Assembly (NCBI RefSeq): GCF_014645615.1
Contig: NZ_BMMB01000009.1
Location: 87,801-151,800 of the forward strand
Length of the DNA: 64,000 bases
Reading direction: 5' to 3'
Source of the DNA: Paenibacillus hunanensis
GTDB taxonomy: Bacteria; Bacillota; Bacilli; Paenibacillales; Paenibacillaceae
Shown: positions 55,770-63,988 of the stretch, one piece after another
How positions within the stretch are numbered: the first letter of the stretch is position 1
Layout of the letters: each line of letters begins with the position of its first letter
Position numbers and translations under genes: made by a program
Notes under the pieces: generated by a model
What the model was told of the DNA's origin: nothing
The model's input: the letters and a program-made list of their open reading frames with translations, nothing else
The model's database searches: none

Positions 55770-56589
55770 CTTTATTTCCCCCCTTCCGCTTCCAGAACGG
55801 GAGCTTTTTCTCTGTCGTTACATTCGGCTTCAATGCCTCATGCAGCTTCGAGATCAGCGATTCTTCATTAATATCGCGTACGACCTGCCCATTCATTGCC
55901 AGTGATACCTGACCCGTTTCCTCCGATACGATCAGCGAAATGGCATCGCCCACCTCACTAATCCCAATCGCAGCACGATGTCGTGTACCCAGCTCCTTAC
56001 TAATAAATGGATTCTCTGATAAAGGAAGATAGCAGGCTGCCGCCGCAATTTGTTGTCCTTGAATAATGACTGCACCATCATGGAGCGGTGTATTCGGGAT
56101 GAAAATATTAATCAGCAGCTCGGAGCTAATTACCGACTGCATCTTGATACCAGATTCCGTATACTCGTTCAATCCAGTCGTTCGCTCAAATACAACAAGC
56201 GCCCCAATTTTACGCCTTGATAAGTAATTGACCGCCTTGATCACTTCATTGATCATACGCGTGATTTCCTCTTCATCCGCCACGGTACGTCCAAATATTT
56301 TACCGCGTCCCAGCTGCTCCAGACCACGCCGTAGCTCCGGCTGGAAGATGATAAAGATCGCTAGCACCCCAAATGTAAATGCCTGATTCATCAGCCATTT
56401 GAGCGTGTACAGATCAAACCAGCTACTCAGTGCCCATACGACAACCAGCACCAGAATACCCTTTAGCAGCTGCACTGCACGTGTACCACGTACGAGTAGA
56501 ATCAACTGATAAATGATATACGTTACGATCAAAATATCGATAATATCTTTAATGGAATCCTTCCAAGTCAAGTCCGCAAAATACTCCAT
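55747..56589 (-). CDS. cdaA: Diadenylate cyclase (c-di-AMP synthase)
   Basis: Makes cyclic di-AMP from two ATP, a signal for potassium, turgor and cell-wall homeostasis. It has 280 residues. Three N-terminal membrane segments (about 10-30, 40-58 and 62-82) anchor it. The DisA_N catalytic domain has PLHDGAVIIQ (DGA at 171-173) and GTRHRAAIG (201-209). It ends in a short Lys-rich tail. The start follows GGGGG at seven bases. It heads cdaA-cdaR-glmM, conserved in Bacillota. A possible structured leader precedes it. Confidence 0.97.
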   Translation of the reverse strand: MEYFADLTWKDSIKDIIDILIVTYIIYQLILLVRGTRAVQLLKGILVLVVVWALSSWFDLYTLKWLMNQAFTFGVLAIFIIFQPELRRGLEQLGRGKIFGRTVADEEEITRMINEVIKAVNYLSRRKIGALVVFERTTGLNEYTESGIKMQSVISSELLINIFIPNTPLHDGAVIIQGQQIAAAACYLPLSENPFISKELGTRHRAAIGISEVGDAISLIVSEETGQVSLAMNGQVVRDINEESLISKLHEALKPNVTTEKKLPFWKRKGGNKDDGQMDQ

Positions 56590-56599
56590 ACTGCAACCC

Positions 56600-56715
56600 C
56601 CGTTATGTTCTATCTGGTGGACCCTTAACCTGGCACCTGTCGTCCAAGTCTTTCAGGGCTGCCGGTAACGATGCCCCTAAATGAGCGTTATTATCCTATT
56701 ACCCTAACCTGCTAC
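56600..56715 (-). other. Possible structured leader RNA upstream of cdaA
   Basis: The 140 bases before cdaA are G-rich, unlike the other AT-rich gaps. On the minus strand CCGGCAGCCCTG pairs with CAGGTGCCAGG, and AACG/CGTT closes a further stem upstream of it; a 10-base GGTTAGGGT-type motif appears on both sides. No known riboswitch class is recognised; it is not the ydaO c-di-AMP class. It may be a regulatory leader or just a local hairpin. Confidence 0.4.
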
Positions 56716-56843
56716 CAACATGACGATCTTTTTTGAAAATAAATCGATGCCTTGGCGGCTGCGGACGACGGGTGAATCTCATTCCTATTTTCTTATTTTA
56801 CACGCTTTTTCATTCAACATGCAAAGAACATCGGCACCTGCAC

Positions 56844-56877
56844 AAAAAAAGACGCCATCTTGGCAAGAGGCGCCTTT
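56844..56877 (-). terminator. Terminator after rsiW
   Basis: AAAGACGCC/GGCGCCTTT with a 12-base loop; seven T follow on the minus strand. It lies 12 bases past the rsiW stop and separates sigW-rsiW from cdaA. Confidence 0.9.
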
Positions 56878-56888
56878 CAGTTCATGAT

Positions 56889-57503
56889 TTAATTGGTAGA
56901 GGCGACATCCGCAAATGCAGTTGAAATTTTGTACCAGAGCCAGCCCACTGCTTGATCAATCGTTTGAACCTGTCCGGAGATATGGGCAGTGCTTGCCTGA
57001 AATACGCTACCGTCGATGACTGTTACATTGCCTTCGACGTCACCGTAGATCCTGGCTTGTCCTTTTTCTATCGTCAAATTGCCGGCGATGGTCTTTCCTT
57101 CCGGCACAATAACCGTATTACCTTCAATCACAACTTGATCCAGATTCTGCCCTTTGACGATCATCTCAGGACCTTCATCCCAAAGCGGCAGCGTACCGAG
57201 CAAAATCACAAAAAATGCGGCGGCTGCGGTTAGTGCCGGATGACGTTTCAACCATGTTACCCATGCCGACGGCTTTTTAGGCTTTGGCAATGACTGCATG
57301 ATCCGGTCAGTGAGCTCATCAGATACTGGCGGTTTGCGATGATTGACAGCAAACAAGAGCAATTCTGTCTGCTCTAGCTCTTTAAAAACGGCTCGGCATT
57401 CCGCGCATTCAGCCATGTGCTGCTTCAGCTCTGCTGCCTGTCCATCCGGTAGATCGCCGTCCAGATACTCATGAATATAGGAGACGGCCAGTTTGCAATC
57501 CAT
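56889..57503 (-). CDS. rsiW: Anti-sigma-W factor
   Basis: Membrane protein of about 204 residues that holds SigW inactive until proteolysis. The cytoplasmic N-terminal zinc-binding anti-sigma domain has the pattern H-x3-C-x2-C (KQHMAECAECR, about 30-40) after DCKLAVSYIHEYLDG. A membrane segment follows (about 90-108) and then an outside domain with repeated beta motifs (GNTVIVPEGKTIAGNLTI, GNVTVIDGSVFQASTAHISGQ). It resembles Bacillus RsiW. The start at 57503 has AAAGGA nine bases upstream; longer in-frame starts lack a proper box. Confidence 0.9.
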   Translation of the reverse strand: MDCKLAVSYIHEYLDGDLPDGQAAELKQHMAECAECRAVFKELEQTELLLFAVNHRKPPVSDELTDRIMQSLPKPKKPSAWVTWLKRHPALTAAAAFFVILLGTLPLWDEGPEMIVKGQNLDQVVIEGNTVIVPEGKTIAGNLTIEKGQARIYGDVEGNVTVIDGSVFQASTAHISGQVQTIDQAVGWLWYKISTAFADVASTN

Positions 57504-57904
57504 ATGAGCCATTCCTTTCTCGTAAAATAGTGCCTCATGCATCATACCATAGATGGCAATGTGCATGGAACAGCGAATACTCTGTTAAATACGGTGTAGC
57601 TCCAGTAACGTTTCAAAAATACGCTAAGATTTTTTAGAATATTTTTCCAAGCTCGATTCATACGTCAATATCGATATACTACATCGATATAACGATATCT
57701 TACGTAGAGATAACGCTATACTACGTAGCAAATAAGCTAGAATCCGCTACTTACAAAATGTCTTCTTTTGCGTACAATCGAATCCTGTTAGCGTTCATGT
57801 TAGCCAATATTGCAGGTAGCTATCCGCAGTCCATTTTGTAACCGCTCAGAATAGATCACTTCGATTGTGAAATTGTCATGCTTATCCTCTATACATATGG
57901 AGCA
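57504..57904. other. Unusual gap between sigW and rsiW
   Basis: In Bacillus sigW and rsiW are adjacent; here 400 bases lie between. The gap has no credible gene. It is AT-rich with short repeats: ATCGATAT occurs at 57670 and 57683, and TACGTAG-type palindromes at about 57701 and 57720. A processed or separately promoted rsiW is possible. Confidence 0.6.
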
Positions 57905-58474
57905 TCACAATTTATTTTCCAGCTTCTTACGTAAAAATTCCCGACCACGGTGCACACGCGTCTTGATCGTCGTCACCGGCATGTCCATCACATCGCTAAT
58001 TTCCTGTAGCGACAACTCCTGTAAGTAACGCAGCACCATTACCGTTTTATATTTATCTGGTAAGGAATCAATCGCCTGATGAATCAACTGCTGCGTTTCG
58101 GTCAGCATATATTCGCTTTCCGGTGTACGTTCATCCCCAGGGATGAGGGCATAGCCATCAGTATTGTCCTGATCATTCAATTCCGCATCCAGTGAAAAGC
58201 TCGGCTTGCGTTTACGCAATCGGTCAATACACAGATTAGTCGCAATCCGATAAATCCAGGTTGAGAACTTTTGCTTCGGATCATAACGATCCAAATTTTT
58301 ATATACTCTTAAAAAGGTCTCCTGTACGACATCCTCTGCCTCATGCCGATTACTGAGCATACGATAGCCAAGGTGAAACAGCTTGTCCTTATATAAATCC
58401 ACGATCTCGGCAAATGCGCGCTGATCACCCTTTAGCGCCAGCTTCGCCAGTCGCGTATCTAGATTATCCACCAT
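57905..58474 (-). CDS. sigW: ECF sigma factor SigW
   Basis: Extracytoplasmic-function sigma factor of 189 residues directing polymerase to cell-envelope-stress genes. Region 2 reads RAFAEIVDLYKDKLFHLGYRML and HEAEDVVQETFLRVYKNL with STWIYRIATNLCIDRLRKRK; region 4 reads LPDKYKTVMVLRYLQELSLQEI and VTTIKTRVHRGREFLRKKL. The sequence follows Bacillus SigW. Three possible starts (GTG 58477, ATG 58474, GTG 58471) sit near a GGGGGAG box; the ATG is chosen. No SigW-type promoter could be fixed upstream by eye. Confidence 0.92.
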   Translation of the reverse strand: MVDNLDTRLAKLALKGDQRAFAEIVDLYKDKLFHLGYRMLSNRHEAEDVVQETFLRVYKNLDRYDPKQKFSTWIYRIATNLCIDRLRKRKPSFSLDAELNDQDNTDGYALIPGDERTPESEYMLTETQQLIHQAIDSLPDKYKTVMVLRYLQELSLQEISDVMDMPVTTIKTRVHRGREFLRKKLENKL

Positions 58475-58746
58475 CACTCCCCCAAACTATGTTCCCGATA
58501 TGTATAGGTTTACTGCATTTTGTCCTTTTACAGTCCACTTAAAATCGTACTGGATGATCCGGTAAATTGCAATCTTAATCGAACAGTAAATATACAATTT
58601 GTTAAAATTCGTCTATAAATTCTTCAATTTAGCGTGTAATTCTTGCTTACCGAACAACAAATGAAGAATTTACATACTGCTCAAATAATTGCATTCCCCT
58701 CAAGCTACCGTTAAAGCTCCCATTTACCGAAGCTAGCAACCGATCA

Positions 58747-58776
58747 CTATTACTATTACTATTACTATTACTATTA
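58747..58776. repeat. Hexamer tandem repeat (CTATTA)5
   Basis: Five perfect CTATTA units in the noncoding gap between sigW and the ppc 3' end. The gap 58475-58852 otherwise shows no gene. Confidence 0.9.
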
Positions 58777-58852
58777 CTTTATTTTATCAATATAAACGAC
58801 AAACCTAGTAAGTAGTCCATAGACTTAACCCAACCTACTATACTTAATAAAC

Positions 58853-58885
58853 AAAATGGAGCGGCGCATAAGCCCGCTCCATTTT
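58853..58885 (-). terminator. Terminator after ppc
   Basis: Perfect 12-bp stem AAAATGGAGCGG/CCGCTCCATTTT with a 9-base loop, continuing on the minus strand as TTTTGTTTATT. It is 58 bases past the ppc stop. Confidence 0.85.
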
Positions 58886-58942
58886 GAATGACGTTGTCGT
58901 TGGATCCTATCCTTCACTTCGACTCCGTCTGTATAATAGATA

Positions 58943-61738
58943 TCAGCCTGTATTCCGCAGACCCGCAGCAATACCGTTGATAGTAAGCAACACTTCACGT
59001 AGCAGCTCAGCATCATCCGAACCATCCTCACGGATGTTACGCAGTTCGCTTAGCAGCTGTACTTGCAGATAGCTTAATGGATCAACATATGGGTTACGCA
59101 GACGAACTGATTCCTGAATAACCGGTACATTGTCCAAAATCTCCTGTTGGCCGCTAATTTGCAGCACCAGATCACGAGTCAGATTGAACTCTGTTTCGAT
59201 CATACCGAAAATACGCGTACGTACCGCATCGTCCTTGCACATTTTGGCATATTCCTGCGCGATCATCAGATCCGCCTTTGCAATTGCCATTTGCAGCGTA
59301 TCGATCAGCGTTTTAAAGAATGGGAACTCCTTGTACATTTGCTGGAGTATTGCCATATTTTCCGGCTTGTTCTGGTAGAAATGCTGGATACCTGTACCAG
59401 CTGCATACCATGCAGGTAGCAGATAACGGCTTTGTGTCCATGCAAATACCCACGGAATCGCACGCAAGTCCTCAAAACGATCACTATTTTTACGCTTGGA
59501 TGGACGAGAACCGATATTCAGCTCGCCCACCTCAGGCAATGGTGTCGATTGCTTGAAAAATTTCATAAAGTCGGGATCACGGAAAATCAGATCCTGATAC
59601 TTATTGAGCGATACTTCGGAAATGCTCCGTACAATCTCATCCCATGCTTGATTATTTTCACCAGCTGGCTCACCAACTTTGGCAATCATCGCCGATGTAA
59701 TCAGTGCCGAGATCGCTTGCTCCAGACTGCGATATGCAATCCCTTGCAGCGAATAACGAGAAGACAGCACTTCACCCTGCTCCGTAATTTTGATACCGCC
59801 ACCGATCGTATGTGGTGGCTGTGCCATAATACTACGATCCAGAGACATACCACCACGACCGAGCGCTCCACCGCGACCGTGGAAGAATTTGAGCTTGATG
59901 TCATATTCCTGACCCATCGCCGTAATTTCATTCAGCGCCAGACGCAATTCCCAGTTCGCAGTCACCACGCCGCCATCCTTGTTGCTATCGGAATAGCCCA
60001 GCATGATTTCATGCAGATTGTTCATCGCTGTTACCCCTGCACGATAAGCAGGCAAATCAAGCACACGGCGCATAATCGCAGGTGCTGCATGCAGATCGTC
60101 GATCGTTTCGAACAGTGGTACCGCTTGAAGTGTACAATGTACCGTACCATCTGGCAGCAGACGGAACAGACCCGTTTCTTTAGCAAAGACCATAACCTCA
60201 AGGATATCACTTGCTCCCTGTGTCATACTGATCAGATAGCTAGAGATACACTTCTTACCGAATTCCTGCTGTGCACTGGCAATCGTACGATACACAGCCA
60301 GACACTCTGCTGTACCTTCACTGTAGTTCAGGTAAGGCGAAGTGAGTGGACGCGGATCAACGAGCAGCTTACCGAGCAATTCGATCTTCTCGTCCTCGTT
60401 TAATGTGGAGTAATCGTCCACAATTTGCATGCCAGCCAGAATTTCCTTCAGTGCATTTTCATGCTCCTGACTATGCTGACGCACATCCAGTGTTGCCGTA
60501 TGGAAGCCAAACAGCTCGACCTGGCGAATCATTTTCTGCACATACGTATCCGCAACATAATCGGCGTAGTGGTGACGTAGACTCTTATCAATCGTCCACA
60601 GGTCCTCCAGCAGCTCCGACACGTCGTTGTAACGCTCTAATGTACCACGCTTCGAATCATCTACAACATTGTTCAGCTTACGCAGCATATACGCAATCTT
60701 GATACGATAAGGCTCGTTTTCATTGTTCCAGCTATATGTTTTGTCGATCGTTACGTGAAGACGGTCTTTTTGAATCGAAGACAGCAATTCTTCCGAAACA
60801 TCGATAATCGTTGTACTAAAGCTCAGTGAGTTCATCATGTCACGCAGGATACGCTGATACTCACGAATCGCTAGCTTACGCTGCATCTGTAGCGTTTTCC
60901 ACGTCACATCAGCGGTTACAGATGGGTTACCGTCACGGTCGCCACCAATCCAGGAACCAAAGCGCAGGAAGCCTGGTACATGCCAGTGATGATCTGGATA
61001 ATGCTTAGCGAGAGAACGCTCAAGCTCCTGATACAGCTCAGGCAATACGTCAAAGAGCGTTTCGTGGAAATAATACATTCCATTTCGTACTTCATCCAGC
61101 ACCGTTGGCTTGCGATCACGCAACTCGTCCGTTTGCCAGAGCGTAATCACTTCATTAAGAAGCTTTTCACGCAGCTGCTCGCGCTCACGGAAGGTCAGAG
61201 TCGGATTGTCCAGCAGCTTCACATCTTCAGAGATACGCTTATGGATATCGAGAATAACACGACGCATCGCTTCTGTTGGGTGAGCTGTCATGACAAGTTC
61301 CAGCGACAGATCAGCGAGTAACGCTTCAATCTCATCCGCTGTAAAATTGTTATTCTTCAGCTCCTGTACAGCACTCTCCATCGAGCCCTTCTGTACAGTC
61401 TCCCCAGCAGAACGCTCATAATCGCGCTTACGGCGAATTCGATGATTCTGTTCAGCAATATTAACGAGTTGAAAATAAATCGCAAATGCACGAATAACCT
61501 GATGTCGGTTATCTGAATCCAGATGACGGATTAATGTTTTAAACTCGTCAAATACTTCTGGTAATGATACAGCACGAAGCGATTTGCTAAGCTCACGGAT
61601 TTTCTCTACAATATCCAAAAGCTCCTGTCCACCCTGATGCACGAGAACTTCACCCAGAATGTTCCCCAAAAAGCGTACATCACGACGTAGCAAATTGTTA
61701 GAATGATTTTTACTTACATTCACAGTCAACTCAGACAT
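58943..61738 (-). CDS. ppc: Phosphoenolpyruvate carboxylase
   Basis: Carboxylates phosphoenolpyruvate with bicarbonate to oxaloacetate, refilling the TCA cycle. It has 931 residues. Motifs in order: VMTAHPTEAMRR (about 150), GGDRDGNPSVT (about 265), GYSDSNKDGGVVTANW (about 590), KFFHGRGGALGRGGMSLDRSI (about 630) and the C-terminal INGIAAGLRNTG that binds allosteric aspartate in other PEP carboxylases. The start follows AGGAGGAG. The gene stands alone. Confidence 0.97.
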   Translation of the reverse strand: MSELTVNVSKNHSNNLLRRDVRFLGNILGEVLVHQGGQELLDIVEKIRELSKSLRAVSLPEVFDEFKTLIRHLDSDNRHQVIRAFAIYFQLVNIAEQNHRIRRKRDYERSAGETVQKGSMESAVQELKNNNFTADEIEALLADLSLELVMTAHPTEAMRRVILDIHKRISEDVKLLDNPTLTFREREQLREKLLNEVITLWQTDELRDRKPTVLDEVRNGMYYFHETLFDVLPELYQELERSLAKHYPDHHWHVPGFLRFGSWIGGDRDGNPSVTADVTWKTLQMQRKLAIREYQRILRDMMNSLSFSTTIIDVSEELLSSIQKDRLHVTIDKTYSWNNENEPYRIKIAYMLRKLNNVVDDSKRGTLERYNDVSELLEDLWTIDKSLRHHYADYVADTYVQKMIRQVELFGFHTATLDVRQHSQEHENALKEILAGMQIVDDYSTLNEDEKIELLGKLLVDPRPLTSPYLNYSEGTAECLAVYRTIASAQQEFGKKCISSYLISMTQGASDILEVMVFAKETGLFRLLPDGTVHCTLQAVPLFETIDDLHAAPAIMRRVLDLPAYRAGVTAMNNLHEIMLGYSDSNKDGGVVTANWELRLALNEITAMGQEYDIKLKFFHGRGGALGRGGMSLDRSIMAQPPHTIGGGIKITEQGEVLSSRYSLQGIAYRSLEQAISALITSAMIAKVGEPAGENNQAWDEIVRSISEVSLNKYQDLIFRDPDFMKFFKQSTPLPEVGELNIGSRPSKRKNSDRFEDLRAIPWVFAWTQSRYLLPAWYAAGTGIQHFYQNKPENMAILQQMYKEFPFFKTLIDTLQMAIAKADLMIAQEYAKMCKDDAVRTRIFGMIETEFNLTRDLVLQISGQQEILDNVPVIQESVRLRNPYVDPLSYLQVQLLSELRNIREDGSDDAELLREVLLTINGIAAGLRNTG

Positions 61739-62825
61739 GCTTCTCCTCCTATCCTTCCCTACCGGTGTTGATTCTATTGAAGGTTAACATCTTCTTCACA
61801 TCATACAACAAAGCATGTATGAATACTTTAATTAATTTGCAGGTTGTGAGTATTTATGCAAACATTCTGTCAATCATTCATAATGACTTCACAGCGTTAT
61901 CGCACTACATTATTATACTACAATCCTTTAAAGTGTGAAGGCTAAATTAGTCCTATTGTCAAAATGACAATCTTCCTGTCTTTAATGTCTCATAAAAGAT
62001 CGCAGCCTTACCTTTAATCTATATCAATAAAATGTAGATTCGATTAAAAAACTAAATGTACTAGTATAGCAGCTCCAATGAATATTGGGCTGCTCATTCT
62101 TTAACGAATAATAATATTCATTCTTGAATATTTGACCGCATACTAACGCTAGTAATAGAAAAAATGTGTATCCACATTATTTTCATACATGATCGTTAAA
62201 ACAGTACAAAATTCTTATATATGATCTTTAAAGCAGTACAAATACTTGATAGACAATTTCCTTTTTAATCATACGAACCTTTAGCAAGATACTTGTCAGA
62301 ATCAACTTGTCCAGCCTTACCAGGTAATTACAGTTGCTTTACCGTATTGAATACGTTTGCATAAAGTAGAGTAAATTAATCCTATCGTACATAATAACCC
62401 CCATGAAAATCAAATACCACACATGCCTATTGTACCCACAGGTGATACTATTCGATGACACTCATCAATACGACTCCATCGTACTTCGTCATAGTTTTGT
62501 ATTCATTCATTTTATATCGTTTATCGCTCGTTTCCCATCGTTTTTCAACGTCTAACTATTCATGTCTATTTCTATGTCCAATGCCCATCTTTTCCGCATT
62601 TCTCGATCTCTCGTTCATAAAAGCTATCACGCGTATATTCATCCAGTCTTATTTAAACTCAAATTTAAACTCAATAATAAGCTGACTACTATTTGAGATC
62701 ACTAATATTGGAGATCAACAATTATATTTTCTAACATAACTCTTTTAACTACTCTAATTGTTCATTCACTAATTTCAGTTCTCATTCTTACAATTAAAGC
62801 TGTATATGGCATAAAGCTGTATATA
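61739..62825. other. AT-rich intergenic region without a gene
   Basis: About 1.1 kb with no credible reading frame: the 76-codon frame at 62455 lacks a ribosome binding site. It holds a stem-loop AGCAGC/GCTGCT at 62068-62094 and two copies of a 22-base direct repeat (62189-62210, 62221-62242; 20 of 22 equal). The ppc promoter must lie at its left end. Confidence 0.6.
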
Positions 62826-62850
62826 GCAAAAAAAGACCGTTTCCGGTCTT
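62826..62850 (-). terminator. Terminator of the tRNA cluster
   Basis: AAGACCG/CGGTCTT with a 4-base loop, followed on the minus strand by seven T. It lies 11 bases past the last tRNA. Confidence 0.9.
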
Positions 62851-62860
62851 ATTCACATAA

Positions 62861-62934
62861 TGGAGCGGGTGATGGGAATCGAACCCACGCTACCAGCTTG
62901 GAAGGCTGGAGTTCTACCATTGAACTACACCCGC
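62861..62934 (-). tRNA. tRNA-Gly(TCC)
   Basis: Cloverleaf with acceptor GCGGGTG/CACCCGC, anticodon loop CTTCCAA (anticodon TCC), T-loop GGTTCGATTCC and encoded CCA. It is the last gene of the eleven-tRNA cluster. Confidence 0.95.
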
Positions 62935-62940
62935 GTACAA

Positions 62941-63014
62941 TCGGGATGACACGATTTGAACATGCGACCCCCTGGTCCCAAACCAGGTGCTCTACCAAGC
63001 TGAGCTACATCCCG
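62941..63014 (-). tRNA. tRNA-Pro(TGG)
   Basis: Acceptor CGGGATG/CATCCCG with A73; anticodon loop TTTGGGA (anticodon TGG). No CCA is encoded after the discriminator. Confidence 0.95.
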
Positions 63015-63035
63015 ATGTGCAGTAATATTAAAATA

Positions 63036-63112
63036 TGGCGCGCCCTAAGAGATTCGAACTCCTGACCTTTTGATTCGTAGTCAAACGCTCTATCCAGCTG
63101 AGCTAAGGGCGC
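63036..63112 (-). tRNA. tRNA-Arg(ACG)
   Basis: Acceptor GCGCCCT/AGGGCGC, anticodon loop CTACGAA (anticodon ACG, normally edited to ICG by TadA), encoded CCA. Confidence 0.95.
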
Positions 63113-63116
63113 ATAA

Positions 63117-63191
63117 TGGAGCGGACGACGGGAATCGAACCCGCGACCCTCGCCTTGGCAAGGCGATGCTCTACCGCTGAGCCACGTCCGC
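63117..63191 (-). tRNA. tRNA-Gly(GCC)
   Basis: Acceptor GCGGACG/CGTCCGC, anticodon loop TTGCCAA (anticodon GCC), encoded CCA. Confidence 0.95.
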
Positions 63192-63197
63192 ATGGTA

Positions 63198-63279
63198 TGC
63201 GCGTGGAGGGACTTGAACCCCCACGTCGTAAGACGCTAGATCCTAAGTCTAGTGCGTCTGCCAATTCCGCCACACGCGC
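63198..63279 (-). tRNA. tRNA-Leu(TAG)
   Basis: Class II tRNA with a long variable arm; acceptor GCGCGTG/CACGCGC, anticodon loop CTTAGGA (anticodon TAG). No CCA is encoded. Confidence 0.95.
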
Positions 63280-63296
63280 ACATTTTGAATGAAGAA

Positions 63297-63372
63297 TGGT
63301 GAGCCATGAAGGACTCGAACCTTCGACACCCTGATTAAAAGTCAGGTGCTCTACCAACTGAGCTAATGGCTC
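63297..63372 (-). tRNA. tRNA-Lys(TTT)
   Basis: Acceptor GAGCCAT/ATGGCTC, anticodon loop CTTTTAA (anticodon TTT), A73 and encoded CCA. Confidence 0.95.
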
Positions 63373-63376
63373 TTAA

Positions 63377-63451
63377 TGGCTGGGGATATAGGATTTGAAC
63401 CTATGCATGACGGAGTCAAAGTCCGTTGCCTTACCGCTTGGCTAATCCCCA
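63377..63451 (-). tRNA. tRNA-Gln(TTG)
   Basis: Acceptor TGGGGAT/ATCCCCA, anticodon loop CTTTGAC (anticodon TTG), G73 and encoded CCA. Confidence 0.95.
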
Positions 63452-63468
63452 ACGTTTAAGAAAAACGA

Positions 63469-63544
63469 TGGTGGAGACTGACGGGATCGAACCGCCGACC
63501 CTCTGCTTGTAAGGCAGATGCTCTCCCAGCTGAGCTAAGTCTCC
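63469..63544 (-). tRNA. tRNA-Val(TAC)
   Basis: Acceptor GGAGACT/AGTCTCC, anticodon loop CTTACAA (anticodon TAC), A73 and encoded CCA. Confidence 0.95.
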
Positions 63545-63668
63545 AAAGTATTAGTCGTAAAGGTAATGCCGTCAATACACATTATTCAAACGTATTTCCC
63601 AGGCCAGATAGGCACTGACAAACCTTTACATCTTTAATCTTTTAATACCAATTAAAAGAAGAAAGGAA

Positions 63669-63740
63669 TGACCCGTAGGGGATTCGAACCCCTGTTACCT
63701 CCGTGAAAGGGAGGTGTCTTAACCCCTTGACCAACGGGCC
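63669..63740 (-). tRNA. tRNA-Glu(TTC)
   Basis: Acceptor GGCCCGT/ACGGGTC (one G-T pair), anticodon loop CTTTCAC (anticodon TTC). No CCA is encoded. A 124-base spacer separates it from tRNA-Val. Confidence 0.95.
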
Positions 63741-63758
63741 TCATTAAAAGTGATAACA

Positions 63759-63831
63759 AGCTCTCAACCGGGATCGAACCGGTGACCTCATCCTTACCAT
63801 GGATGCACTCTACCTACTGAGCTATGAGAGC
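63759..63831 (-). tRNA. tRNA-Thr(GGT)
   Basis: Acceptor GCTCTCA/TGAGAGC with T73, anticodon loop ATGGTAA (anticodon GGT). No CCA is encoded. Confidence 0.95.
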
Positions 63832-63832
63832 A

Positions 63833-63908
63833 TGGCTCCCCGAACAGGACTCGAACCTGTGACAACTCGATTAACAGTCGAGTGCTCTACCAACTGAGCT
63901 ATCAGGGA
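63833..63908 (-). tRNA. tRNA-Asn(GTT)
   Basis: Acceptor TCCCTGA/TCGGGGA (one T-G pair), anticodon loop CTGTTAA (anticodon GTT), encoded CCA. First tRNA after the presumed 5S gene. Confidence 0.95.
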
Positions 63909-63988
63909 ATAGTACCCGCTCATACGAGCGGCAGCTTACGCTTTCGAAGCCAGCTTTACAGAATAAAGCTGTGAGGTCTTGCTTGTTC

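Noticed and set aside
58747..58776. Tandem repeat as a CRISPR remnant
   Set aside because: The unit is six bases with no spacers and there are no cas genes.
59432..60403. 323-codon plus-strand frame opposite ppc
   Set aside because: Antisense to ppc; composition rich in Thr, Cys, Arg and His.
62455..62685. 76-codon hydrophobic frame in the ppc-tRNA gap
   Set aside because: No ribosome binding site or promoter; composition follows the AT-rich background.
63005..63357. Two short minus-strand frames across tRNA genes
   Set aside because: They run through well-folded tRNA genes; such frames are a known annotation artefact.
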